A stretch of 64,000 nt of DNA, taken from the NCBI GenBank assembly GCA_023426505.1, contig JAFAAP010000207.1, positions 1 to 64,000 on the forward strand, written 5' to 3'. This stretch comes from Pseudomonadota bacterium (GTDB lineage Bacteria > Pseudomonadota > Alphaproteobacteria > Rhizobiales > Beijerinckiaceae). The notes beneath the pieces are model-generated. The model did no database searches, had not been told where the DNA came from, and saw only the letters and a list, made by a program, of their open reading frames with translations. Below, piece by piece: positions 9,742 through 19,103 of this stretch. The first letter of the stretch is position 1, and every line of letters starts with the position of its first letter. Both the position numbers and the translations under genes were made by a program.

Positions 9742-11520
9742 TCACCGGAGCGGCCAGAACACCATGATGAGCGGGATGCCGACCACGACCACGATGATCG
9801 AGAGCGGCAGGCCGAGCCGCCAGTAATCGCCGAACCGGTACCCGCCGGGGCCCATCACCAGGGTGTTGCACTGGTGGCCGATGGGGGTGAGGAAGTCGCA
9901 GGCCGCGCCGATCGCCACCGCCATCAGGAAGGCGTCGGGTCTGAAGCCGAGCTGCTTCGCGAAGCTCGCCGCGATGGGCGCCATCACCAGCACGGTGGCG
10001 GCATTGTTGAGGAACGGCGTCACCGCCATGGCGGCCACCATGATGAGCACGAGCGCCCCGGTCGGCGGCAGCATGTTGGCGGCCGACGAGAGCCACCCGG
10101 CGATCAGATCCGTGCCGCCGGTGGTGCGGATCGCCTCGCTGACGGGGATCAGCGCCCCGAGCATCACGATGATCGGCCAGTCGATGGTCTCGTAGGCCTC
10201 GCGAAGGTTGAGGGAGCCGAACAGCACCAGCAGAACGCCCGCCCCGAAGAACGCGATGGCGACGGGCAGGATGTTGAAGGCCACGAGCACCATGGCGGCG
10301 GCCAGGATGGCGATGGGCAGGAGGCTGCGCCGCGCGCTCCCCAGGCGGATGGCGCGCTCCGCGAGCGGCAGGCAGCCGAGCTCCTTGAGGGTGTCGGGCA
10401 GCTTCTTCAGGTTGCCCTGAAGCACGATCACGTCGCCGGAGCGGAGATTGATGGTGCGCAGACGCTCCGTGAAGCGCTGCCCGCTGCGGCTGACCGCGAT
10501 CAGGTTGACGTGGAAGCGCTCGAACAGGGCGATGCGCTCGGCCGAGATGCCCGTCAGGACCGAGTTGGGCCCGATCACCGCCTCGATCACGCCGATCTCG
10601 TCCGTTGCCTCGTCCATCTCGGGCTGGCGGTGCTCGCGGGAGAGCTTCAGGCCGGCCCGCGCCACCGCGCTTTCCAGGGCGTCCGGCTCGCCTTCGAGCA
10701 TGAGCAGGTCGTTCTCGCGGATCGTGGCGTCCGGCAGAGGGCTGGAGCTGCGGGTCTCGTTGCGGATGATCGCCGCGACCTTCACCTCGTCGTTGGCCAT
10801 GCGGCGCAGGTCCGCCACCGTCTGCCCGGCAATCTCGGATTCCGGCGTCACGCGGGCCTCGGTGACGTAGTTCTTGATGTTGAGGGCCTCGTCCAGGGAG
10901 GCGGCGCCCTTGCGGCCTTTGGGCAGGAGCCGGTAGCCGAACGCCAGGAACACGACGCCCGCGAGCGCGATGCCGGCGCCGACCGGTGTAAAGTCGAACA
11001 TGCCGAAGGGTTCGCCGAGCAGCTCGCCGCGCACCCGTGACACGATGATGTTGGGCGAGGTGCCCACGAGGGTCACGATGCCGCCGAGCAGCGACCCGAA
11101 GGCCATCGGCATGAGGAACGCGGACGGCGAGGTGTTGGTGCGCCTGGCGATCTGGAACGCCACCGGGATCATCATCGCGAGCGCCCCGATGTTCTTTACG
11201 AAGGCGGACAGCAGAGTCACGACGCCGACGAGCACCACGATCTGGATCTGGGTGGTGCGCAGGTAAGGCGCGATCCGGTTCAGGCCCGCTTCGAGCACCC
11301 CGGACTTGGACACGGCGGCGCTGACGAGGAGCGCGCTCGCCACGATGATGACGATGTCGTCGCTGAAGCCGGAGAACGCCTTGTCGGCCGGCACGATGCC
11401 GACCACCACGGCGACGAGGAGCGACAGGGCCGCCACGACGTCGTAGCGGAACCGGCCCCACACGAAGAGCGCCATCATCCCGGCGACGATGGCGAAGGCG
11501 AGCATTTGTTGATGGGTCAT
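9742..11520 (-). CDS. SLC13/DASS family permease with two TrkA-C domains
   Basis: This 592-residue inner-membrane transporter has an N-terminal set of helices (1-185), a cytoplasmic insert of about 200 residues with two RCK_C/TrkA-C-like modules (near 205-285 and 295-375, e.g. LLMLEGEPDALESAV and DVIVLQGNLKKLPDTL), then a second membrane half. Motifs include VGTSPNIIVSRVRG and FLNNAATVLVMAPIAASFAK, the paired substrate/sodium-binding hairpins of the family. Proteins of this layout (SLT, sulfate or dicarboxylate type) take up anions. The substrate here is undetermined. The gene stands alone. Confidence 0.88.
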   Translation of the reverse strand: MTHQQMLAFAIVAGMMALFVWGRFRYDVVAALSLLVAVVVGIVPADKAFSGFSDDIVIIVASALLVSAAVSKSGVLEAGLNRIAPYLRTTQIQIVVLVGVVTLLSAFVKNIGALAMMIPVAFQIARRTNTSPSAFLMPMAFGSLLGGIVTLVGTSPNIIVSRVRGELLGEPFGMFDFTPVGAGIALAGVVFLAFGYRLLPKGRKGAASLDEALNIKNYVTEARVTPESEIAGQTVADLRRMANDEVKVAAIIRNETRSSSPLPDATIRENDLLMLEGEPDALESAVARAGLKLSREHRQPEMDEATDEIGVIEAVIGPNSVLTGISAERIALFERFHVNLIAVSRSGQRFTERLRTINLRSGDVIVLQGNLKKLPDTLKELGCLPLAERAIRLGSARRSLLPIAILAAAMVLVAFNILPVAIAFFGAGVLLVLFGSLNLREAYETIDWPIIVMLGALIPVSEAIRTTGGTDLIAGWLSSAANMLPPTGALVLIMVAAMAVTPFLNNAATVLVMAPIAASFAKQLGFRPDAFLMAVAIGAACDFLTPIGHQCNTLVMGPGGYRFGDYWRLGLPLSIIVVVVGIPLIMVFWPLR

Positions 11521-11583
11521 GGGGTGCGCGAAGAGAGGAACCTCCTCGGTAACGCGCAGCTTTCTCCTTTGTGCCGTGAGCCC

Positions 11584-12051
11584 TTACTGGCCGAGGACAA
11601 GCGCCCAGTACCGCCCGTAACCGCCCTGCGCGTCGGCGCGCGCGAGGCCGATCCGGCGGGCCTGCGGCATGAGCAGGTTGTCGTTGTGGCCGGGCGAGGC
11701 CTTCCAGCGATTGACGGCCCCGTCGACCGACGAGGAGCCCGCGGACAGGTTCTCGGCCGCGTAGCCGGCGATGCCGAACTTGTCCATGCGGCTGCTGAAG
11801 CTGCCGTGACTGAGCTTGCCGGCCGCCGCCACGACCCGGGCCTGGTACGCCGCCGCCTCGTTCAGGCGCGAATCGACCGTGACCGGGCTCAGGCCCCGGG
11901 AGGTCCGGTACGCCGAGATCAGGGCGGCCGCCTGCGCGGCGTCGCTGGTCGAGGTCGAAAGGACCTTGTGCTGCTCGGTGAGAGCGAGATCGCCGGCGCA
12001 TCCGGCCAGCGCCAGGGCGGCCAGGACACAGAAGGAGATGGCCTTCTTCAT
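11584..12051 (-). CDS. CAP/SCP-domain lipoprotein
   Basis: This 155-residue protein starts MKKAISFCVLAALALAGCAG, a signal peptide with a lipobox (LAGC), so it should be lipid-anchored outside the inner membrane. The rest is a compact CAP (SCP/PR-1-like) domain with LNEAAAYQARVVAAA, the conserved Glu in AENLSAG, and WKASPGHNDNLL carrying the conserved His. Bacterial CAP proteins are mostly of unknown function. The start at 12051 follows AAGGGGAAATCG. The longer frame to 12153 would bury the signal peptide. Confidence 0.85.
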   Translation of the reverse strand: MKKAISFCVLAALALAGCAGDLALTEQHKVLSTSTSDAAQAAALISAYRTSRGLSPVTVDSRLNEAAAYQARVVAAAGKLSHGSFSSRMDKFGIAGYAAENLSAGSSSVDGAVNRWKASPGHNDNLLMPQARRIGLARADAQGGYGRYWALVLGQ

Positions 12052-12204
12052 CGATTTCCCCTTGAGGCGGCGTTCATCGCCGCTCCCCTTGAAAAAAACC
12101 TCCATGGCGGTCATGTGCAAGACCCATGTCCGCCCGAAGCCGCTGCATGCCACGCCGCCGGCCGAGGGTCCAGAACCCTCCTGCCTGCCGCGTCAGCTGA
12201 TCGC

Positions 12205-13476
12205 ATGTCCCTGCCCTCTTCCCCTCCCCGCGTCGCCGTGATCGGCGGCGGCCCCGCCGGGCTGATGGCGGCGGAGGTCCTCGGGCAGGCCGGCATCGCC
12301 GTCACAGTCTATGACCAGATGCCCTCGCTCGGGCGCAAGTTCCTCATGGCCGGCCGGGGCGGACTCAATCTCACCCACAGCGAGGATTTCGAGCGCTTCG
12401 CGCAGCGCTACGCGGAAGCCCGGCCGCAGCTCCTGCCCCATCTCGAAGCGTTCCGGCCCGAGGACCTGCGCGCCTGGTGCGAAGGCCTCGGCCAGGAGAC
12501 CTTCGTGGGGTCGAGCGGGCGGGTGTTCCCGAAGGCCTTCAAGGCCTCCCCCCTCCTGCGGGCTTGGCTCGCCCGGCTCGGACAGCTCGGCGTGACATTC
12601 CGGCTCCGGCACCGCTGGCAGGGCTGGGACGCCGAGGGACACCTGGTCTTCAGCGGTCCGGACGGGAAGACGGTCCGGGAGAAGCCGGCCGCGACGGTGC
12701 TGGCCCTCGGCGGCGCGAGCTGGCCGCGGCTCGGCTCCGACGGGACCTGGACGGCGGCTCTCGAAAGACGCGGAATCGGCGTCTCTCCTTTGAGGCCGAG
12801 CAACATGGGCTTCGCGGTCCCCTGGTCGGACGTGATGCGCGCCCGATTCGCGGGCGAGCCCCTCAAGCGAATCGCCCTGACCTTCGACGGCACGACCGTC
12901 CGCGGCGAGGCCGTCGGCACGACGGACGGCATCGAGGGCGGCGCGGTCTACGCCCTCTCGGCCCGTCTCCGCGACGCGATCGAGCGGGACGGACATGCAA
13001 CTCTCCTCGTCGACCTGCGCCCGGACCTCTCGACGGAGGCCCTCGCGAAGCGGCTCGACGCGCCGCGAAAAGGACAATCGGCCTCCACCTTCCTGCGCAA
13101 GGCGGCCGGGCTGTCGCCGGTCGGCATCGCCCTGTTGCGCGAATCATCCGCCACTCTGCCAGGGGATGCGCGGGAGCTCGCCCGCCTCATCAAGGCCGTG
13201 TCCCTCACCCTCACGGGCGTGAAATCCCTCGAGCGCGCCATCTCCAGCGCCGGCGGCATCGGGTTCGGGGAGGTCGACGAGCACCTGATGCTGCGCCGCC
13301 TGCCCGGAACCTTCGTGGCCGGCGAGATGCTGGACTGGGAGGCGCCGACGGGCGGCTATCTGCTCCAGGCGACCTTCGCGACCGGCGCGGCGGCCGCGCG
13401 GGGCGTGCTGTCCTATCTCGGGATTCCCGATGCCGCATTGACGTGGAGTCCCGCGTCGGCCACACGGCAGCCGTGA
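12205..13476 (+). CDS. NAD(P)/FAD-dependent flavoprotein, HI0933/TIGR03862-like
   Basis: This 423-residue protein opens with a dinucleotide-binding motif (VAVIGGGPAGLMAAE) and the family signature GRKFLMAGRGGLNLTHSE. A further signature, FVAGEMLDWEAPTGGY, lies near the C-terminus, followed by FATGAAAARG. Family members (HI0933, BaiN-like) are FAD proteins of uncertain substrate, proposed as reductases. The ATG at 12205 precedes the Rossmann fold directly, so the much longer upstream frame is rejected. The stop overlaps the GTG start of recQ, so the two genes are probably co-translated. Confidence 0.85.
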   Translation: MSLPSSPPRVAVIGGGPAGLMAAEVLGQAGIAVTVYDQMPSLGRKFLMAGRGGLNLTHSEDFERFAQRYAEARPQLLPHLEAFRPEDLRAWCEGLGQETFVGSSGRVFPKAFKASPLLRAWLARLGQLGVTFRLRHRWQGWDAEGHLVFSGPDGKTVREKPAATVLALGGASWPRLGSDGTWTAALERRGIGVSPLRPSNMGFAVPWSDVMRARFAGEPLKRIALTFDGTTVRGEAVGTTDGIEGGAVYALSARLRDAIERDGHATLLVDLRPDLSTEALAKRLDAPRKGQSASTFLRKAAGLSPVGIALLRESSATLPGDARELARLIKAVSLTLTGVKSLERAISSAGGIGFGEVDEHLMLRRLPGTFVAGEMLDWEAPTGGYLLQATFATGAAAARGVLSYLGIPDAALTWSPASATRQP

Positions 13477-15275
13477 CCAACCCGCTCCAGATTCTCCACG
13501 ACGTCTTCGGCTTCCCCTCCTTCCGCGAAGGACAGGAGGAGATCGTGCGCGCGGTCCTGGCCGGGGAGGACGTGCTCGCCGTCATGCCGACGGGCGCCGG
13601 CAAGTCCCTGTGCTACCAGCTGCCGACCCTCGTCAGGAACGGGCTCACCGTCGTGGTCTCGCCGCTCATCGCCCTCATGCGCGACCAGGTCGAGGCCCTG
13701 CGCCATTTCGGCGTCGAGGCCGGGAGCCTCAACTCCGCCAACGATCAGGCCGAGAACCGGCGCGTCACCGATTCGATCCGCGACGGGCGCATGCGCCTGC
13801 TCTACGCCTCGCCGGAGCGGCTCGCCAACACGGGCGCGACCGAGTGGCTCGCGCGGGCGGGCGTGAACCTGCTCGCCATCGACGAGGCCCAATGCGTCTC
13901 GCAATGGGGGCACGATTTCCGGCCCGAATACGCGCTTCTCGGCGAGGTCCGCCGGCGCCTGGGCGGCGTGCAGACCATCGCGCTCACGGCCACCGCCGAC
14001 GTCGCGACGCGCAGCGACATCATGCACCGGCTGTTCGAGAGCGAGCCGCGCATCTTCATCCACGGCTTCGACAGGCCGAACCTGCGCCTCGCCATGCAGG
14101 CGAAGGAACATTCGAGACGCCAGCTCTTCTCGTTCCTCGACAAGCACCGGCACGAGAGCGGCATCGTCTACTGCTCGTCGCGCGACGCGACGGAGAAGCT
14201 GTCTGATTCGCTCAACCAAGCCGGCTACCGGGCGCTGGCCTACCATGCGGGCATGCCTCAAGGAGACCGGGCCAAGAACCAGGACATCTTCCTGCAGGAG
14301 GACGGGGTCGTGATGGTGGCGACGGTGGCCTTCGGCATGGGCATCGACAAGCCGGACGTGCGCTTCGTGGCCCATGCGGCCCTGCCGAAATCGATCGAGG
14401 CCTATTACCAGGAGATCGGCCGCGCCGGTCGCGACGGTGCGCCCGCCGACACGCTCACCCTCTACGGCCTCGACGACATGCGCCTGCGCCGCATGCAGAT
14501 CGAGGACAGCGACGCGCCCGACGAGCAGAAGCGGGTGGAGCGCCAGCGCCTCAATGCGCTGGTCGCGCTCTGCGAGGCGCCACGCTGCCGCCGCCAGACG
14601 CTGCTCGCCTATTTCGGCGAGACGACGGAACCTTGCGGCAACTGCGATCTGTGCATCGACGGCGTCATGTCCTTCGACGGCACCATCGAGGCGCAGAAGC
14701 TTCTCTCGGCCATCGTGCGCACCGGCGAGCGCTTCGGCACCGAGCATCTCATCAGCATCCTGGTGGGCGAGCACACCGACTCGGTCAGCCGCTTCGGCCA
14801 CGACAAGCTGAAGACCTTCGGGGTCGGCAGCGACCGCTCCAAGACCGAATGGCGCTCCCTGCTGCGGCAGATCTATGCGGCGGGCCTCGTCGGATTGGAG
14901 CTCGCCGAATACGGGCGCTGGACCATCACCGACAAGGGAGTGGCGGTCCTCAAAGGCCAGGAGCGGATCGAGCTGCGCTCGGACGTGCTGATGAAGCCGA
15001 GCGAGCGCCGCCGTCGCCGCTCGCGGATGGAGGCGGAATCCGTCGTGCCGGGCGACGATCCGCTGCTACTCGACCTCAAGGCCCTGCGCACCCGCCTCGC
15101 CAAGGAGGAGGGCGTGCCGGCCTACGTGATCTTCTCCGACCGCAGCCTGTTCGACATGGCCGCGAAACGACCCACCACGATCCGCGCCTTCGGGGAGATC
15201 CATGGTGTCGGCCAGGCCAAGCTCGACCGCTACGCAGAGGCGTTCCTCGAGGTGCTGAAGCAGCACGCGGCGTAA
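13473..15275 (+). CDS. recQ: ATP-dependent DNA helicase RecQ
   Basis: This 600-residue 3'-5' DNA helicase of recombination repair has Walker A PTGAGKSLCYQLP near residue 35, motif II AIDEAQCVSQWGHDFRPEY near 135, and motif VI QEIGRAGRDG near 315. The RQC zinc cluster follows (CEAPRCRRQTL and CGNCDLC), then a winged-helix region, and a C-terminal HRDC domain (about 520-600). Motif II reads DEAQ rather than the usual DEAH. The start is a GTG sharing GTGA with the stop of the preceding flavoprotein gene, indicating translational coupling. Confidence 0.95.
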   Translation: MTNPLQILHDVFGFPSFREGQEEIVRAVLAGEDVLAVMPTGAGKSLCYQLPTLVRNGLTVVVSPLIALMRDQVEALRHFGVEAGSLNSANDQAENRRVTDSIRDGRMRLLYASPERLANTGATEWLARAGVNLLAIDEAQCVSQWGHDFRPEYALLGEVRRRLGGVQTIALTATADVATRSDIMHRLFESEPRIFIHGFDRPNLRLAMQAKEHSRRQLFSFLDKHRHESGIVYCSSRDATEKLSDSLNQAGYRALAYHAGMPQGDRAKNQDIFLQEDGVVMVATVAFGMGIDKPDVRFVAHAALPKSIEAYYQEIGRAGRDGAPADTLTLYGLDDMRLRRMQIEDSDAPDEQKRVERQRLNALVALCEAPRCRRQTLLAYFGETTEPCGNCDLCIDGVMSFDGTIEAQKLLSAIVRTGERFGTEHLISILVGEHTDSVSRFGHDKLKTFGVGSDRSKTEWRSLLRQIYAAGLVGLELAEYGRWTITDKGVAVLKGQERIELRSDVLMKPSERRRRRSRMEAESVVPGDDPLLLDLKALRTRLAKEEGVPAYVIFSDRSLFDMAAKRPTTIRAFGEIHGVGQAKLDRYAEAFLEVLKQHAA

Positions 15276-15283
15276 AACCACGC

Positions 15284-15344
15284 TGTCATTCCGGGGCCGC
15301 AAAGCGGAGCCCGGAACCTATAAACATCATCGTGTCGGAATGAC
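15284..15344. repeat. interspersed inverted-repeat element
   Basis: The spacer between recQ and the minus-strand oxidoreductase is flanked by GTCATTCCG (15285-15293) and CGGAATGAC (15336-15344), with inner GGGGC / GCCCGG stretches. The phrase TCATTCCGGGGC...GCCCGGAA is familiar to me from intergenic repeats of Bradyrhizobium and relatives. That is recollection, not a search result. It may also serve as a transcription barrier for the convergent genes. Confidence 0.5.
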
Positions 15345-15356
15345 GAGGGTGGGCTC

Positions 15357-16496
15357 CTAAGCCGCCCGTTTCCCCTGATCCGTCGCCACGTCCACCCACT
15401 GCCCCACGTGGGCGCTGCGCGCGATGGCGTCGACCGTGCGCTCGATGCGGATGCCGTCCTCGAACTCGATCAGCGTCACAGGCTCACCCCGGATGCGCCC
15501 GATGAGCTGGCGGCACTCGATGATCTTCAGCTCGTTGAAGCCGAGGCCGTGGCCGGGGGCCGGGATGAACTTGTCATAGGGCGGGTGGTGCGGCGCCGTG
15601 AGAATGGTGCGAAAGCCCTGAATCTCCTTCGGGCCGTCCGTCGTGTAGAGCTGCACCTCGTTCATGCGCTCCTGGTCGTACACGACGGTGCCCTTCGCGC
15701 CGAAGAGCTGCACGAAGATGCGGCCCTTGCGGCCCCAGGCGGAGCGGTTGAGGGCAATGACGCCCGACGCGCCGTTCTCCAGCTCGATCAGCGTCGTGGC
15801 GATGTCGTAGGTCTCGACCGCGCGGCGCCCGCCTTCCCGCAGCGGACGGTCCGCGTAGGGCTTCGCCATGTGGCCGCAGACGCGGCGCACGCCGCCGAAG
15901 AGCGTCCAGATCAGGCTCAAGGCATGCACGCCGAAATCGTCGAGCGCGCCGTGGCCGGAGGTGGCCTCGCTCTTCCAGTAGAACAGCTCCTCCGGGTCGG
16001 CCATGAAGTCCTCGTCCATCTCAAGGCGGACATGGTTGACCTCGCCGATCCTGCCCTCCTCGAGGATGCGGCGGATCAGGCGGATGACCGGGTTCTGGAT
16101 ATAGTTGTAGCCCAAAGCGGCGACCTTGCCGGAGGCGTGGGCGGCGGCGAGCATCCGCTCCGCATCGGCAAGCCTTGTCGCCATGGGCTTTTCGCACCAG
16201 ACGTGCTTTCCGGCCTCGAGGGCCGCGATCGCCATGTCCGGGTGGAAGGCGTTCGGCGTCGTGATCGACACCACGTCGACCGCCGGATCCGTCACGAGAG
16301 AGCGCCAGTCTCCGGTCGCATGCTCGAAGCCAAGCTCGCGCGCTTTTCGTTCCGCCAACTCCTGCGAGGCCTCCGCCAGCACCGCGAGACGCGGACGCTC
16401 CACGTCGCCGAAGACCGGCGCGACGGAGTTCCAGGCCAGTGCATGGCACTTGCCCATGTAGCCCGTGCCGATGAGGCCGACATTGAGTGAAGTCAT
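15357..16496 (-). CDS. Gfo/Idh/MocA family oxidoreductase
   Basis: This 379-residue NAD(P)-dependent dehydrogenase of sugars or inositols has the N-terminal Rossmann motif GLIGTGYMGKCHALAW and the catalytic EKP motif (HVWCEKPMATRLADAER), then an alpha/beta substrate domain with GHGALDDFGVHAL. It lies on the same strand and downstream of the sugar ABC transporter, about 600 bp beyond the ATPase gene. It may therefore act on the imported sugar or an inositol isomer. It is distinct from iolG at 21239-22228, so the locus carries two such dehydrogenases. Confidence 0.88.
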   Translation of the reverse strand: MTSLNVGLIGTGYMGKCHALAWNSVAPVFGDVERPRLAVLAEASQELAERKARELGFEHATGDWRSLVTDPAVDVVSITTPNAFHPDMAIAALEAGKHVWCEKPMATRLADAERMLAAAHASGKVAALGYNYIQNPVIRLIRRILEEGRIGEVNHVRLEMDEDFMADPEELFYWKSEATSGHGALDDFGVHALSLIWTLFGGVRRVCGHMAKPYADRPLREGGRRAVETYDIATTLIELENGASGVIALNRSAWGRKGRIFVQLFGAKGTVVYDQERMNEVQLYTTDGPKEIQGFRTILTAPHHPPYDKFIPAPGHGLGFNELKIIECRQLIGRIRGEPVTLIEFEDGIRIERTVDAIARSAHVGQWVDVATDQGKRAA

Positions 16497-16568
16497 ACTC
16501 TAGCTCCGATGTGGCTGAGCACTCTCATCTAGCTCCAGCGGATGAAGCGTATGTGAGAGGCTAGTCGA

Positions 16569-16958
16569 TCATAATCCAAGAACTGACTTTACCGACCCCG
16601 CTTCGCTGAAAGACCAGTCGATGGGCTTGTTCTCGGTTAAAAAGATGATTGAATTTGCTGGATTGAAGCCGATTTCACGCAATCGACGGCGGACATCCTT
16701 ATGGAGCGCTTCCTTTTGGGCGTCGGATCGACCGGCGAGCAAGGTAATCTCGATGACAATTGTCGAGTTTGGATCACGCTTGCCCAAAAATGTCGGATGG
16801 CAGATCATATCCCCATGAGGATATCTTGAGATCAAACAGAAATCGTCGTCGCTGTTCACGTCACAAGTAGCAACAAGGCTCGCATGGAGACATTCGTTGA
16901 TCGCTTGGCACATCTCAATAGGCAGCGCTTGCGGAACATGAAGACGATTGAATGGCAT
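16569..16958 (-). CDS. tautomerase family protein (lower-GC insert)
   Basis: This 129-residue protein begins MPFNRLHVP, leaving the N-terminal proline that is the catalytic base of tautomerase-superfamily enzymes. It continues with a pattern (FLGKRDPNSTIVIEITLLAG and a C-terminal DWSFSEAG) matching the Tautomerase_2 family, in which the usual ending is NWSFGNG. The substrate is unknown. Base composition here is clearly more AT-rich than the flanks, and codon use is less biased, suggesting recent acquisition. No strong ribosome site was seen. It lies between the ABC ATPase and the Gfo/Idh/MocA gene, all on the minus strand. Confidence 0.75.
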   Translation of the reverse strand: MPFNRLHVPQALPIEMCQAINECLHASLVATCDVNSDDDFCLISRYPHGDMICHPTFLGKRDPNSTIVIEITLLAGRSDAQKEALHKDVRRRLREIGFNPANSIIFLTENKPIDWSFSEAGSVKSVLGL

Positions 16959-17096
16959 TTAATCTGTCCAGTTTGGCTCGCCAGCTCTTGGAGCGTAAGA
17001 CGCACGATCTGAGAACTAACGACACTCATTGACCGGATCTGATACAAACCGGTTTCGAATCTATAGGTGCTGAGACTCAGCTGCTCGCTTCAGACT

Positions 17097-17888
17097 TCAC
17101 ACCATCCCGCCCAGCTCTTCCGACACCGCCTGCAATTCCTTGCCGCCGGCCATGAGGTTCTGCAGCGCCTCGATCTGGATCTCGGATTTCTTGTAGGTGC
17201 CGAGCGTCTTGCCGCGGTTGAGCACCGTGAAGCGGTCGCCGACCGCATAGGCGTGGCGCACGTTATGCGTGATGAAAATGACGCCGAGACCCTTCTGCCG
17301 GACCTGGTGGATGTATTTCAACACCATCGAGGTCTGGGCGACGCCCAGCGCCGAGGTCGGCTCGTCGAGGATCAGCACCTTGGCGCCGAAATAGACCGCG
17401 CGGGCGATGGCCACGCATTGGCGCTCGCCGCCCGAGAGCGTGCCGACCGCCTGGTGCGGGTCGCGCACGTCGATGCCGATCTTGTGCATCTCCTCGCGGG
17501 TGACCGCGTCGCAATGGTCGAAATCCACGAAGCGGAACGGCCATACGCCCTTCACGGGCTCGCGCCCCATGAAGAAATTGCGGGTCACCGACATGAGCGG
17601 GATCATGGCGAGGTCCTGGTAGACCGTCGCGATGCCCGCATCGAGCGCGTCGCGCGGGCTTAAGAAAGTCACGTGACGGCCATCCACCAGAAACTCGCCG
17701 CTGGTCGGGCGATGAACGCCGGCCAGGGTCTTGATGAGGGTCGACTTGCCGGCGCCGTTGTCGCCGAGCAGGCACATCACCTCGCCGCGGTTGACGGTCA
17801 GCGAGACGCCCGAAAGCGCGATCACCGAGCCGAAATGCTTCACGACGTTGCGGATGTCGATGAGAGGAGCATTCGATGCCGTGTCCAT
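17097..17888 (-). CDS. sugar ABC transporter ATP-binding protein, single cassette (FrcA type)
   Basis: This 263-residue protein has one complete ABC ATPase: Walker [13 protein letters not shown] near residue 40, signature [15 protein letters not shown] near 145, Walker [13 protein letters not shown] near 165, and the switch His in IFITHN. Monosaccharide importers of the RbsA type usually have two fused cassettes of about 500 residues. The single-cassette form resembles rhizobial FrcA. One base separates it from the permease gene upstream, so they form an operon. With the neighbouring binding protein it should drive uptake of a monosaccharide or inositol. Confidence 0.9.
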   Translation of the reverse strand: MDTASNAPLIDIRNVVKHFGSVIALSGVSLTVNRGEVMCLLGDNGAGKSTLIKTLAGVHRPTSGEFLVDGRHVTFLSPRDALDAGIATVYQDLAMIPLMSVTRNFFMGREPVKGVWPFRFVDFDHCDAVTREEMHKIGIDVRDPHQAVGTLSGGERQCVAIARAVYFGAKVLILDEPTSALGVAQTSMVLKYIHQVRQKGLGVIFITHNVRHAYAVGDRFTVLNRGKTLGTYKKSEIQIEALQNLMAGGKELQAVSEELGGMV

Positions 17889-17889
17889 G

Positions 17890-19032
17890 TCAGCGCTCCC
17901 CCGTCACCTTGCGGCGAATGAAGTTGTTGAACAGCACCGCGAGCAGCAGCATGGCGCCGAGGAACACCTGGAACCAGTCCGAGTCGAAGCGCGTGTAGGT
18001 GAGGCCGATCGACACCATGCCGAAGATGATGGCGCCGAAGAACGCCCCGATGGCGGAGCCGTAGCCGCCGGTGAGCAGGCAGCCGCCGATGACCGCCGCG
18101 ATGATGGCCTCGAACTCCTTCTGGAAGCCGCGCCGCGCGTCGGTCGAGCCGGCATCGAGCACCGTGAGGACCGCCACCAGGGCCGCCGCGCAGGCGGTGA
18201 GCATGAACAACGCGGTCTTGACCCGGTCGACCGGCACGCCGGAATTGCGCGCCGCGTTGGGATCGCCGCCCGCAGCGAAGATCCAGTTGCCGGCACGGGT
18301 GCGCAGGAGAAGCCAGGTGGCGAGGAGCGCGAAGCCGACGAACCAGACGATGGAGACCGGAACGCCCGTCACGGTCGGCTGGCCGTTCGGAAACTTGGCG
18401 ATGACGTCGTGCGCCGCGAGCCACGAGAACACGCCCTCGAAGGCGACGCCCGAGAAGATCTCGCGGACGATGCCCTCGCCCGCCTGGTCGCCGATGCCGC
18501 GCATCTGGGTCGATCCGCCGGTCGCCCACTTCAACCCGACGAGGGAGAACCCGCGCAGGATGAACAGGAACGCGAGCGTGACGATGAACGAGGGGAGCCG
18601 TGTGCGGATCACCATCTGGCCGTTCAGGCCGCCGAGCACCGCCGCCACCGCGAGGGTCCCGGCGATGGCGAGCAGCAGGGGCCAGCCGCTGAGCGTGATG
18701 AACGCGCCAAAGACGAGGCCCGTGAAGGCCACCATGGAGCCGATGGAGAGATCGAACTCGCCGCCGATCATCAGCAGCGCCGCCGCGATGGCGAGAATCC
18801 CGAGCTGCGAGGCGGGCGAGAGGATGTTCATGATGCCCGCCAGCGTGAACATCGAGGCGTCGGCAGTGGAGAAGAAGAAGATCGCGACCAGGACGAGCCC
18901 GGCCAGGGCGCCGAGCTCCGGGCGCCGCATGATCTTGGTCAGGAGGGAGACCTCCCGCAGGCGCTCGTCCTGTATCTTCTTGACGGCTGGGGCCGGAGAC
19001 AGGTCTGCGGTCGGCTGGGTGGTGTCCGCCAT
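17890..19032 (-). CDS. sugar ABC transporter permease (RbsC/FrcC type)
   Basis: This 380-residue inner-membrane protein has a cytoplasmic N-terminal tail of about 45 residues and eight to ten hydrophobic segments. The diagnostic motif of carbohydrate permeases, [16 protein letters not shown], is present near residue 105, and [19 protein letters not shown] lies in the cytoplasmic loop that contacts the ATPase. The length matches FrcC-type permeases. It lies between the binding protein and ATPase genes in one minus-strand operon. Confidence 0.9.
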   Translation of the reverse strand: MADTTQPTADLSPAPAVKKIQDERLREVSLLTKIMRRPELGALAGLVLVAIFFFSTADASMFTLAGIMNILSPASQLGILAIAAALLMIGGEFDLSIGSMVAFTGLVFGAFITLSGWPLLLAIAGTLAVAAVLGGLNGQMVIRTRLPSFIVTLAFLFILRGFSLVGLKWATGGSTQMRGIGDQAGEGIVREIFSGVAFEGVFSWLAAHDVIAKFPNGQPTVTGVPVSIVWFVGFALLATWLLLRTRAGNWIFAAGGDPNAARNSGVPVDRVKTALFMLTACAAALVAVLTVLDAGSTDARRGFQKEFEAIIAAVIGGCLLTGGYGSAIGAFFGAIIFGMVSIGLTYTRFDSDWFQVFLGAMLLLAVLFNNFIRRKVTGER

Positions 19033-19103
19033 GGGAGCCTCCCCTCATGAATGCCTGATAAAGAGGAGCCCCCGACCCGGGCGGGCGCGGGCCCCGGCAA
19101 CGA

